From an uncultured Comamonadaceae bacterium (GTDB lineage Bacteria; Pseudomonadota; Gammaproteobacteria; Burkholderiales; Burkholderiaceae_C): a stretch of 6,342 nt of DNA. The stretch spans positions 1-6,342 of the forward strand of contig CALBWZ010000037.1 of NCBI GenBank assembly GCA_937893415.1, written 5' to 3'. Positions 1 to 6,313 of the stretch are shown in pieces; position 1 is the stretch's first letter; the number at the start of each line of letters is the position of its first letter. The translations under genes and the position numbers were made by a program. The notes under the pieces were generated by a model. That model did no database searches. It saw nothing but the letters and a program-made list of their open reading frames with translations, and had not been told where the DNA came from.

Positions 1-636
1 AGCTGCATCTGGGTTTGGCCGCATGCCTTGCACCGCATCAACATGCACTGAACCAAACAACCTGAACAACAGGTAGATGAAGTGCGATGTCACCTCGCGC
101 GTAAACCCGCCTTGTGCTGCGCCATTGAGCCACAGCGCATGCGCTTGGAAGGGGCGCGGCCACTGGTGAAAATGGAGGCGAATGTGTATGTGCTGGACTG
201 TATCCGCGCTTTGTGCGATGTCGAGTTGTAAGCGGTGTACGGCAGGCGCTGATGCAAAGACAAAGTTAACGGCGTGGCCTAGACCGCTGTGTTGCATGTC
301 TTGCGCAAGTGTTGTGCTGTCTTGCACATCAATGCCCAGAGGTTTTTCACACAACACCACCTTTCTATAGCTGATGGCCAAACGCACCAATTCAGCGTGC
401 TGAAGTGGTGGGGCAGCCACGTAGACGACATCGCAATCAGAGGCCGCAACAGCCTGTGCGGCGCTGGCATAGCAGTGTACGTTAGGGTATTCAGACCGTG
501 TAAGCGCCACGGCTTCAGCTGAGACGTCAAAGCCTGCAACTACAGTAAAGTCGTCGCGTACAGCCGCTTGAGCCAGCATGCGTTGTCCCACAGCACCCAA
601 ACCTAGAACGGTCATTTTGAAAGGAAGAGCCAACAT
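1..636 (-). CDS. Gfo/Idh/MocA-family NAD(P)-dependent oxidoreductase, C-terminus outside window (partial)
   Basis: This reading frame is open from an ATG at 636 to the left edge of the window (212 codons, no stop), so the gene continues beyond it. An N-terminal Rossmann fold is visible: GLGAVG at residues 12-17 is the dinucleotide-binding GxGxxG loop, and CEKPLG (residues 96-101) carries the family's conserved EKP lysine. The fragment then enters the alpha/beta substrate domain, with GG at 176-177 and a histidine at 185 matching the usual GG...D.G.H segment. The Asp of that segment is not evident (sequence GGFTREVTSH), which may affect the sugar or cyclitol chemistry typical of the family. 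ATG 636 is preferred over ATG 615 because an in-frame TAG lies directly before it, a GGA lies about 8 nt upstream, and it restores the lysine that commonly precedes the first strand. Family members oxidise or reduce sugars, inositols, amino acids or biliverdin; the substrate cannot be told here. It lies downstream of the dehydrogenase gene on the same strand. Confidence 0.85.
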   Translation of the reverse strand, partial: MLALPFKMTVLGLGAVGQRMLAQAAVRDDFTVVAGFDVSAEAVALTRSEYPNVHCYASAAQAVAASDCDVVYVAAPPLQHAELVRLAISYRKVVLCEKPLGIDVQDSTTLAQDMQHSGLGHAVNFVFASAPAVHRLQLDIAQSADTVQHIHIRLHFHQWPRPFQAHALWLNGAAQGGFTREVTSHFIYLLFRLFGSVHVDAVQGMRPNPDAA

Positions 637-747
637 CTAGATGTCCGTTTTATGTTTACAAGGCGCTATCGTTAGCCGTTTTGACCAACCAGTCAGTCAC
701 GCGCGTTACGGCAGACATTGAATTTGTTTGGAGAAGTGGCTGACGCA

Positions 748-834
748 CGGCGCAGCTGCACAGACCAAGTACACAGCATGGCCTAGGCTGCTGTGCGGTA
801 TCTGTCGTGCAAGTGTTGATCTCACTTACACATC
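748..834 (-). pseudogene. Decayed fragment of a second Gfo/Idh/MocA oxidoreductase gene
   Basis: Bases 749-834 align without gaps to bases 245-330 inside the neighbouring intact oxidoreductase gene, with about 64 of 86 positions identical by hand count. In the corresponding minus-strand frame, 16 of 29 residues match residues 103-131 of the intact protein, including a shared LGHAV stretch. A CAA codon of the intact gene has become TAA at 828-826. Towards the N-terminal side, the GGCAT that precedes this block in the intact gene is also present, but separated by an insertion of about 5 nt, a frameshift. Just over half of the mismatches fall at third codon positions, which suggests the copy diverged as a working gene before it decayed. 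Further similarity on either side is too weak to call by eye. Confidence 0.75.
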
Positions 835-850
835 AGTGTGATGCCGTTTG

Positions 851-874
851 AAATTTAAAATTGTTGTAACAACA
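851..874 (-). terminator. Weak candidate hairpin terminator downstream of the FAD/Fe-S dehydrogenase gene
   Basis: Read on the minus strand, TGTTG-TTA-CAACA (874-862) forms a 5-bp stem with a 3-nt loop and is followed by ATTTTAAATTT. It lies about 75 nt after the dehydrogenase stop. The stem is short and AT-rich and the T-run is interrupted, so it may do nothing. It is listed because it is the only hairpin followed by T residues that I noticed in this gap. Confidence 0.2.
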
Positions 875-948
875 TAGGCGCCAGCACCATTGACAGGTTT
901 TAAACAGTATGGGTACACAAGCGGGTGTAATTGTTGAGGTGGTGTTTC

Positions 949-3900
949 TTAGAGAGATATACAGTTTTGGTCAAGTAATACAGCCACATGCAGAACTTTT
1001 GCATCGCAATTGTCGTGAATTTGGTGCCGGCAACTGGTCCCGTCCGCAACGATAACTGCATCAGGGTTTTTTCGAATAGTTGGCAGCAACGTCAGCTCTG
1101 CCATTTGCCTAGAAATAGCCGCATGTTCTACCTCGTAGCCAAAGCTGCCGGCCATGCCGCAACAGCTGCTTTCAATAAGTTCGACCTTGGCGTCTGGAAT
1201 TAATCGCAGCACAGCGGCAACACTGTGATCGGCACCCAAGGCTTTTTGATGGCAGTGCGCATGGACCATTAGCGTGCGTTTGTCTGGGCGAAGTTGTTGA
1301 CGCAGTTCGTCCAATTCACCAGCGTTGGCTTCGCGTAGCAAGAACTCCTCCAGCATGAGTGCGTGTTTGGAAACAACGACCGCATCGTCGCCTAAGTCCA
1401 TCGTCAGCGCCTCGTCACGCAGCGTTAGCAAGCATGAGGGCTCAAGGCCAACAATGGCAATGCCGGCTTTTGCAAACGGTGCAACGTGTGCAATAAGCTC
1501 GCTCATTTTTGCGCGGGCTTGGTCTACCAAGCCGCTGGCCAAGAAAGTACGACCACAACACAAGTGGGCTTTGCCCCCATCATCGCGGCTGGCAACGTGG
1601 ACGCTGTATCCGCCTCGCTGAAGCACCCGGACTGCCGCATGTGCAACCTCAGACTCTAAGTACCCATTGAATGTGTCCACAAACAATACAACGGGCTTTT
1701 TAGCCAGCAACACGGTAGCGCTGTCAACAGTGGGCGGGAGCTGGTTGAAAAAGTGTTTGCGATGCCAGCGGGGCAGGGTGCGTGAAGCAGATAAACCCAG
1801 GAACACCTCAGTGAGCTTGGCCAAGCCAGGTACTGTGTCGCGCAGATTGAGTAGGGGTGCCATGGCGCTTGCCAGGTGCGCATAGTCGGGCATGTAGCTG
1901 ATGAGGCGCTGGCGAAGCGTCAGCCCATGGTCTTGTTGGTGACGGTGGAGCACCTCTATTTTCATACGTGCCATGTCCACGCCGGTTGGACACTCACGCT
2001 TACAGCCTTTGCAACCTACGCATAAATCCAAAGACTCTTTGACCGCAGGGTGTGCCAAACCCGTGGCGCCATTGTGAGCTGCTGGTAATTGGCCTGTCAG
2101 TGCCAAGCGAAGCGTGTTGGCACGACCGCGTGTGACATGTCTCTCATCACGTGTCACGCGGTAGCTAGGACACATGGTACCCGCATCAAATTTTCGGCAG
2201 CTGCCATTGTTGTTACACATTTCCACAGCTTTTGCCAAACCCAGTGCAGGGTCACCGCCAGTGCCAGGGGCCGATATAGCCTCTGTTACAGGGTCATTTT
2301 GGACGTCCCAACTGCGCCAGTCCAAAGCCGGTTGTAAGGGAATAACGGTGTAGCGTGGCGAGTAACGCATCAGTGATTGCGTGTCCATAGGGGGTGGGTC
2401 AACAATCCGTTGTGGTGACAGCAGGCCCTCTGGGTCTAGGCGTTGCTTGATCGCGCACAAGGCGTCGTGAATGCGCGGGCCAAACTGCCACTTAATCCAT
2501 TCGCCTCTACACAATCCGTCACCGTGTTCGCCGCTGTAAGCGCCTTTGTATTTACGCACCAAGACGCTTGTTTCTTCAGCAATATCACGCATTTTTTTCG
2601 CGCCATCTTTACGCATATCTAAGATGGGGCGCACATGCAAGGTGCCCACTGATGCGTGTGCGTACCACGTTCCGCGTGAACCATGGCGCTCAAACACCTC
2701 AGTCAAGGCCGCGGTGTATTCGGCCAAGTGCTCTAAGGGAACCGCACAATCTTCAATAAAACTCACGGGTTTGCCGTCACCGCGCAAACTCATCATGATG
2801 TTCAAACCGGCTTTGCGTACTTCCCACAGCTGCCGTTGCGGTTGGGGTTCACTCATACACACCACAGAGCCAGGCAAACCGAGCTCGCCCATGAGGTCTT
2901 GTAATCGCTGTAGTTGGCTTTTAAGTGCGCCTAAATCAGTCCCTGCAAACTCCACCAACAAAATGGCTGCAGGATCGCCTAGCAAGGCTGTACGCATCGT
3001 AGATTCAAATGCTGGGTTCTTGAGCGCCAGTTCAACCATGGTGCGGTCGACCAGTTCCACAGCAGTCAAGTCGTGGTTGTGGTCAAGCTTCACAATGTGC
3101 TGGGCCGCATCCATGGCTTGATGAAAAGAAGGGAAATTTACAATTCCAAGCACCTTGTGTGTTGGCAACTCACTTAGATGCAGGTCGAGTGAGCGCGTAA
3201 TACCCAATGTTCCTTCACTGCCCACCAACAGGTGGGCCAAATTCACTTGGTTGTCCTGGGTGTAAGGCCTTTCGCTTTGGGGGTGGAAGATATCCAAGTT
3301 GTAGCCTGCCACGCGGCGCAGCACTTTTGGCCAATGCGCCTCGAGGTCAGGTTTGAGGTCGTTGACCAAGCCCTGCAACCAAGTGCCAATGCTGTGCGCT
3401 TGTGTGCTGGTTTGTTGGTCATTCATCAATCCCCAATAGAGCGACTGGCCATCGGCTAACCACGCCGACATACCAGCTACGTTGTGCACCATATTGCCGT
3501 ATGCGATGGATCGGCTACCGCATGAATTGTTACCTGCCATACCGCCCAATGTTGCTTGCGCAGCAGTTGACACATCAACGGGGTACCACAGTTTGTGTTG
3601 TTTGAGTTGGGCATTCAAGTGGTCTAGAACCATACCTGGTTGAACAGTAATTTGCCCTTTTTCCAGGTCTAAATGGCTGGCGTGGCGCAGGTGTTTGGAA
3701 AAATCTACCACCAAGCCAGCACCGACAGTTTGCCCGCATTGACTGGTGCCACCACCGCGGCACACTATGGGTACTTTGAGGTCACGGCAGACTGCCAGTG
3801 CGTGTTCTACATCTGTATCCGAGCGCGGGACGAAAACGCCTACTGGTGTTTCTTGGTAGATGGAGGCATCGGTTGCATACCTTCCCCTGTCACCCACACC

Positions 3901-4059
3901 AAACAAGACCTCACCTTGTGTTTCTTGCGTCAGTCGTTTCGCGAGTAGACCCGCCACTTCGTTGTAGGCGCGGGATGTTCGGTTGTACACAGCGTTGGCC
4001 GTTGACGTGTCGTGCTTAGAGGCATCGTGAATTGGGTTGTCTTGGACCGTGGAGTTCAT
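949..4059 (-). CDS. Fused FAD-linked 2-hydroxy-acid dehydrogenase with iron-sulfur/CCG domain (GlcD-GlcF-like fusion)
   Basis: The protein would oxidise a 2-hydroxy acid to the 2-oxo acid on FAD and pass electrons through Fe-S centres, probably to the quinone pool. Residue numbers count from the TTG at 4122. A PCMH-type FAD domain spans about 75-310 (RGGGTSQCGQTVG 122-134, GNNSCGSRS 198-206, GSEGTLGI 301-308). An FAD-oxidase C-terminal domain follows to about 575, with HASVGTLHVRP (489-499) and GEHGDG (531-536) supplying the expected active-site histidines. Fe-S motifs are C636-x5-C642-x8-C651-P and C701-x2-C704-x2-C707-x3-C711-P. Two CCG-type regions follow: C855-C856-G with C897, and C957, C987-C988-G with C1031. 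Related fusions include YdiJ-type D-2-hydroxyglutarate dehydrogenases, so glycolate, D-lactate and D-2-hydroxyglutarate are all possible substrates. The frame is open up to TTG 4122, 1 nt after the regulator's stop. I prefer ATG 4059 (1,036 residues), because residues 1-21 are arginine/glutamine-rich and resemble nothing conserved. Neither start has a clear Shine-Dalgarno sequence. Confidence 0.92.
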   Translation of the reverse strand: MNSTVQDNPIHDASKHDTSTANAVYNRTSRAYNEVAGLLAKRLTQETQGEVLFGVGDRGRYATDASIYQETPVGVFVPRSDTDVEHALAVCRDLKVPIVCRGGGTSQCGQTVGAGLVVDFSKHLRHASHLDLEKGQITVQPGMVLDHLNAQLKQHKLWYPVDVSTAAQATLGGMAGNNSCGSRSIAYGNMVHNVAGMSAWLADGQSLYWGLMNDQQTSTQAHSIGTWLQGLVNDLKPDLEAHWPKVLRRVAGYNLDIFHPQSERPYTQDNQVNLAHLLVGSEGTLGITRSLDLHLSELPTHKVLGIVNFPSFHQAMDAAQHIVKLDHNHDLTAVELVDRTMVELALKNPAFESTMRTALLGDPAAILLVEFAGTDLGALKSQLQRLQDLMGELGLPGSVVCMSEPQPQRQLWEVRKAGLNIMMSLRGDGKPVSFIEDCAVPLEHLAEYTAALTEVFERHGSRGTWYAHASVGTLHVRPILDMRKDGAKKMRDIAEETSVLVRKYKGAYSGEHGDGLCRGEWIKWQFGPRIHDALCAIKQRLDPEGLLSPQRIVDPPPMDTQSLMRYSPRYTVIPLQPALDWRSWDVQNDPVTEAISAPGTGGDPALGLAKAVEMCNNNGSCRKFDAGTMCPSYRVTRDERHVTRGRANTLRLALTGQLPAAHNGATGLAHPAVKESLDLCVGCKGCKRECPTGVDMARMKIEVLHRHQQDHGLTLRQRLISYMPDYAHLASAMAPLLNLRDTVPGLAKLTEVFLGLSASRTLPRWHRKHFFNQLPPTVDSATVLLAKKPVVLFVDTFNGYLESEVAHAAVRVLQRGGYSVHVASRDDGGKAHLCCGRTFLASGLVDQARAKMSELIAHVAPFAKAGIAIVGLEPSCLLTLRDEALTMDLGDDAVVVSKHALMLEEFLLREANAGELDELRQQLRPDKRTLMVHAHCHQKALGADHSVAAVLRLIPDAKVELIESSCCGMAGSFGYEVEHAAISRQMAELTLLPTIRKNPDAVIVADGTSCRHQIHDNCDAKVLHVAVLLDQNCISL

Positions 4060-4123
4060 AGCGTGTGTGTTCAGTTGTTGTGCGGTTTGTGTGCGCAGCC
4101 GTTGTCTCGCAATGGACGGCAAT

Positions 4124-4855
4124 TTATATGACTTTGGACTTGGTTTCTGGTTTAGTCCTAGGCTTTTTTTGTTGTACGGTGGCGTCTACTTTTGCTTGTA
4201 ATTGAGCCAACACCACATCGCGTTTGGCATTCAAATGGCTGGTCAATATGGCACTTAGACGCGGACCATCGCGCTGTTCCAGCGCGTCGATCATCTCATC
4301 GTGTTGGCCTAGCGCCTCTCGCCATTTATCTGCATCTTGGTTGGATTTAAAGCGAAGGGCTTGTAGCCGGGCATTGACCTGTTTGTAGGTGGCACTTAAC
4401 ACTGGGTTGCGTGCTGCCGCATTGATAGCTGCGTGAATGTGTGCATTCAACCGGTAGTAGTTGTGGAGGTCACGACGCAAAAAAGCGGCGTGCATTTCGA
4501 GGTTGGTAGCCTTGATCTCGTTGACTTCTGAATCAGTGATGCGTTGTACAGCCCACGCCCCTGACAAGGCCTCTAGGCCTGCGATGACCTCAAATGTATG
4601 AGCCGTGTCTATGACGGATAACTCCAGCGCAACAGCACCGCGGTTGGGTAACAAAGCCACCAACCCTTCAGCGGCCAACATACGAATAGCCTCTCTCAAA
4701 GGCGTACGCGAAACGTCGCACGCAGATGCTAATTCGCGTTCATTGAGTTTTGCGCCCGGCACGATGACGCCCTCAACCAGCATGTCACGAAGTAGTTGCG
4801 CCACGCGAAGCACCAAAGACTCGGCTGGAGGGTGCGGTGTAAAGGTAGATGACAT
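4124..4855 (-). CDS. GntR-family transcriptional regulator, FCD (FadR/VanR-type) subfamily
   Basis: This 243-residue protein has the family's normal length and order. A winged helix-turn-helix spans about residues 12-78, with the signature ERELASACDVSRTPLREAIRM (39-59) followed by LAAEGLVALLPNRGA (60-74). An all-helical FCD ligand domain spans about 85-215. H141, H185 and H207 match the three histidines that bind a metal ion in many FCD domains; the Asp usually found four residues before the first is Asn137 here. The lysine-rich tail (about 229-241) is unusual. FCD regulators typically respond to small organic acids and repress until the ligand binds. The gene is transcribed away from the aminotransferase gene and lies immediately before the dehydrogenase gene, so it probably controls both arms through the sites at 4893 and 4948, and represses itself. 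The ATG at 4855 gives an N-terminus that fits the family; no clear Shine-Dalgarno precedes it. Confidence 0.93.
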   Translation of the reverse strand: MSSTFTPHPPAESLVLRVAQLLRDMLVEGVIVPGAKLNERELASACDVSRTPLREAIRMLAAEGLVALLPNRGAVALELSVIDTAHTFEVIAGLEALSGAWAVQRITDSEVNEIKATNLEMHAAFLRRDLHNYYRLNAHIHAAINAAARNPVLSATYKQVNARLQALRFKSNQDADKWREALGQHDEMIDALEQRDGPRLSAILTSHLNAKRDVVLAQLQAKVDATVQQKKPRTKPETKSKVI

Positions 4856-4892
4856 AAGGTTGATTTTAAAATAAACTTAAGCTTAAAAGTTA

Positions 4893-4906
4893 TTTTGTAT
4901 GCAAAA
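4893..4906 (+). promoter_or_regulatory. Operator-like site 1 (TTTTGTATGCAAAA), regulator-proximal
   Basis: The site has TTTTG and CAAAA arms flanking TATG, giving a near-palindrome of the size and type bound by GntR/FCD dimers. It lies 37 nt before the regulator's start codon. Its exact reverse complement recurs at 4948-4961. Confidence 0.65.
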
Positions 4907-4947
4907 TTAAATGCATGCTCTAGGTCTAACCCTGTTGCACAAAGTGT

Positions 4948-4961
4948 TTTTGCATACAAAA
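4948..4961 (-). promoter_or_regulatory. Operator-like site 2 (TTTTGCATACAAAA on the plus strand), aminotransferase-proximal
   Basis: This is the exact reverse complement of the site at 4893-4906, and it lies 39 nt before the aminotransferase ATG, mirroring the placement of the first site. A partly similar TTG-CA-CAA (4935-4942) just beside it could be a weaker third element, but is too short to call. Confidence 0.65.
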
Positions 4962-5000
4962 ATAGATTTTAATTAACGCGTTTCTTAATTTTTGATACAC

Positions 5001-6230
5001 ATGCTCCAACTCAACTCTCACCCGTCAGGCAAGCACTTCCTTCAAATTCCTGGACCTTCACCTGTACCGGATCGAATTTTGAGAACCATGAGCTTGCCAA
5101 CCATTGACCACCGTGGTCCTGAGTTCGCGCACCTGGGTTTAAAGGTGCTAGCCGACATGGGGAAAATTTTCAAAACCAAGCACCCGGTCATGATTTACCC
5201 AGCATCAGGTACGGGTGCTTGGGAGGCTGCTTTGGTGAATACATTGAGTGCAGGTGATCACGTTTTGATGTACGAGACTGGTCACTTTGCTTTCCTGTGG
5301 ACCCGTCTCGCCACAGCGCTTGGATTGAAGGCAGAAACGCTTGCCATGAACGGCCAAGAGGCCAACGGCACGCCAACCAGTTGGCGCCATGGCGTTCAAG
5401 CCGACTTGATTGAGCAGCGCTTGCGCGCAGACACATCGCACAGCATCAAGGCCGTTTGCGTGGTGCACAACGAAACATCGACTGGCGTGACCAGTGACAT
5501 TGCGGCTGTGCGTCGCGCTATGGATGAAGCCAAGCACCCAGCCTTGCTCTTAGTTGACACTATTTCAGGTCTGGCAGGCGCTGCTTACGAGCATGACGCT
5601 TGGGGCATAGACGTCTCAATCAGTGGGTCGCAAAAAGGCTTAATGCTGCCCCCAGGTTTGAGCTTTAACGCCCTCTCACCAAAAGCCATTGAAGCAAGCA
5701 AGACGTCTACCTTGCCAAAATCTTTTTGGAGTTGGGAAGAAATTATAGAAATGAACAAAACTGGGTACTGGCCCACAACGCCTGCGACCAACTTGCTCTA
5801 CGGCCTGAGTGAGGCTTGTGACATGTTGCTAGATGAAAGCCTGCCCGCCGTCTTTGCACGTCACCAAAGGTGGTCGGCGGCTACGCAGTCGGCTGTTCGT
5901 GCATGGGGCTTGGAGATTCAGTGTGCAGAACAGGCGTGTTACTCGCCCATTCTCACAGGCGTCATGGTGCCAGACGGTGTTGATGCCGATTCGGTCCGTA
6001 AAGTTATTTATGAGCGCTTCAACTGTTCATTGGGAACGGGTTTGGGCAAGGTAAAAGGTCGCATGTTCCGCATCGGCCATTTGGGCGACTGCAACGACTT
6101 GACCTTGATAGCCGCCATCGCCGCTTGCGAAATGGGGCTGCGTGTGGCGGGTGTGAGTTTGCAGGCGTCCGGTGTGCAGGCGGCGATGGATTGCGTTCAA
6201 GCAAACCCCATCCCCGCACTGAAAGTGTGA
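5001..6230 (+). CDS. Class V PLP-dependent aminotransferase, serine/alanine-glyoxylate aminotransferase type
   Basis: The enzyme should transfer an amino group from serine, alanine or aspartate to glyoxylate, or a similar oxo acid, making glycine in the cytoplasm. Numbering from a TTG at 4992 (subtract 3 for the ATG start): PGPSPVP at 20-26 and DHRGPEF at 39-45 are the family's N-terminal substrate-site segments. ASGTGAWEAA (71-80) holds the PLP phosphate loop, NETSTGV (160-166) and VDTISG (188-193, with Asp189 for the pyridine nitrogen) follow, and SGSQKGLMLPPGL (211-223) places the Schiff-base lysine at 215. FRIGHLGD (359-366) carries Arg360, expected to bind the substrate carboxylate. Length (409 residues from the ATG) is normal and nothing is missing. 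ATG 5001 is preferred over TTG 4992; neither has a Shine-Dalgarno. The gene diverges from the regulator and is followed by another plus-strand gene. A role beside a 2-hydroxy-acid dehydrogenase fits glycolate/glyoxylate use, but aspartate-glyoxylate or other specificities cannot be excluded. Confidence 0.92.
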   Translation: MLQLNSHPSGKHFLQIPGPSPVPDRILRTMSLPTIDHRGPEFAHLGLKVLADMGKIFKTKHPVMIYPASGTGAWEAALVNTLSAGDHVLMYETGHFAFLWTRLATALGLKAETLAMNGQEANGTPTSWRHGVQADLIEQRLRADTSHSIKAVCVVHNETSTGVTSDIAAVRRAMDEAKHPALLLVDTISGLAGAAYEHDAWGIDVSISGSQKGLMLPPGLSFNALSPKAIEASKTSTLPKSFWSWEEIIEMNKTGYWPTTPATNLLYGLSEACDMLLDESLPAVFARHQRWSAATQSAVRAWGLEIQCAEQACYSPILTGVMVPDGVDADSVRKVIYERFNCSLGTGLGKVKGRMFRIGHLGDCNDLTLIAAIAACEMGLRVAGVSLQASGVQAAMDCVQANPIPALKV

Positions 6231-6246
6231 GATGGGGTTTCCCCAT
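6203..6246 (+). terminator. Alternative hairpins spanning the aminotransferase stop codon (possible terminator or attenuator)
   Basis: AAACCCCATC (6203-6212) and GATGGGGTTT (6231-6240) are perfect 10-base complements, enclosing an 18-nt loop with its own small stem CACT/AGTG and the stop codon. The same GGGG segment can instead pair locally as ATGGGG-TTT-CCCCAT (6232-6246). No T-run follows either hairpin, so ordinary intrinsic termination is doubtful; a processing, stability or attenuation role is equally possible. Confidence 0.3.
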
Positions 6247-6301
6247 TGAGCTAAATGATTCGTTGCCTGGCAAGCATGCAGGTATGTTGAAGTTGACACA
6301 A

Positions 6302-6307
6302 AAGGAG
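6302..6307 (+). promoter_or_regulatory. Strong Shine-Dalgarno (AAGGAG) for the gene starting at 6314
   Basis: AAGGAG lies 6 nt before the ATG at 6314, an ideal arrangement. It is the only textbook ribosome binding site in the window and fixes the start of the last gene. Confidence 0.85.
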
Positions 6308-6313
6308 ACAGCT

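Larger units (their letters stand above)
637..948. other. 312-bp intergenic stretch without an intact gene
   Basis: Between the stop codon of the FAD/Fe-S dehydrogenase gene and the start of the Gfo/Idh oxidoreductase gene there is no open frame with a recognisable product. The central part is the oxidoreductase remnant at 748-834. Bases 835-948 are richer in AT and contain a small inverted repeat at 862-874. Bases 637-745 show only doubtful similarity to the oxidoreductase gene. I see no convincing promoter or RNA gene. The genes on both sides point the same way (minus), so read-through from the dehydrogenase operon into the oxidoreductase gene is possible. Confidence 0.6.
4856..5000. promoter_or_regulatory. 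Divergent promoter/operator region between regulator and aminotransferase genes
   Basis: These 145 bp separate two divergent start codons and are strongly AT-rich compared with the flanking genes. They hold two inverted copies of an operator-like element, 55 bp apart centre to centre (about five helical turns), and a 10-bp palindrome TTAAGCTTAA at 4877-4886. Each operator contains TTGCAT or TTGTAT on one strand, resembling a -35 hexamer, so binding there would plausibly block RNA polymerase. I could not place a confident -10/-35 pair for either direction by eye. Confidence 0.6.

Noticed and set aside
279..539. An 86-codon minus-strand open frame in the region of the first gene
   Set aside because: It is a different frame from the oxidoreductase, whose nucleotide-binding and EKP motifs clearly establish the real coding frame.
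850..862. The 13-14 nt string (T)GAAATTTAAAATT occurs here and again at 6315-6328 over the start of the last gene
   Set aside because: It is a low-complexity AT string with no similarity on either side; chance is the simplest explanation.
2546..3121. A 191-codon open frame on the plus strand, antisense to the dehydrogenase gene
   Set aside because: It lies wholly inside a well-supported gene, shows no recognisable motif, is rich in serine, arginine and cysteine as antisense frames often are, and no ribosome binding site was noticed.
4992..4994. TTG start three codons upstream of the aminotransferase ATG
   Set aside because: No ribosome binding site favours it, it adds only three residues, and ATG 5001 is the simpler start.
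5001..6230. Assignment of the aminotransferase as BhcA of the beta-hydroxyaspartate cycle
   Set aside because: The other genes of that cycle (the aldolase, dehydratase and imine reductase) are not in the window and the regulator is GntR/FCD rather than IclR type, so the specific name is not supported.
6263..6273. TTGCC-T-GGCAA, a short palindrome in the spacer before the last gene
   Set aside because: The 1-nt loop excludes a hairpin, and a single 5-bp-arm palindrome without a second copy is too weak to call an operator.
6293..6298. Perfect -35 hexamer TTGACA
   Set aside because: It is only 15 nt before the ATG at 6314, leaving no room for a -10 box and transcription start for that gene.
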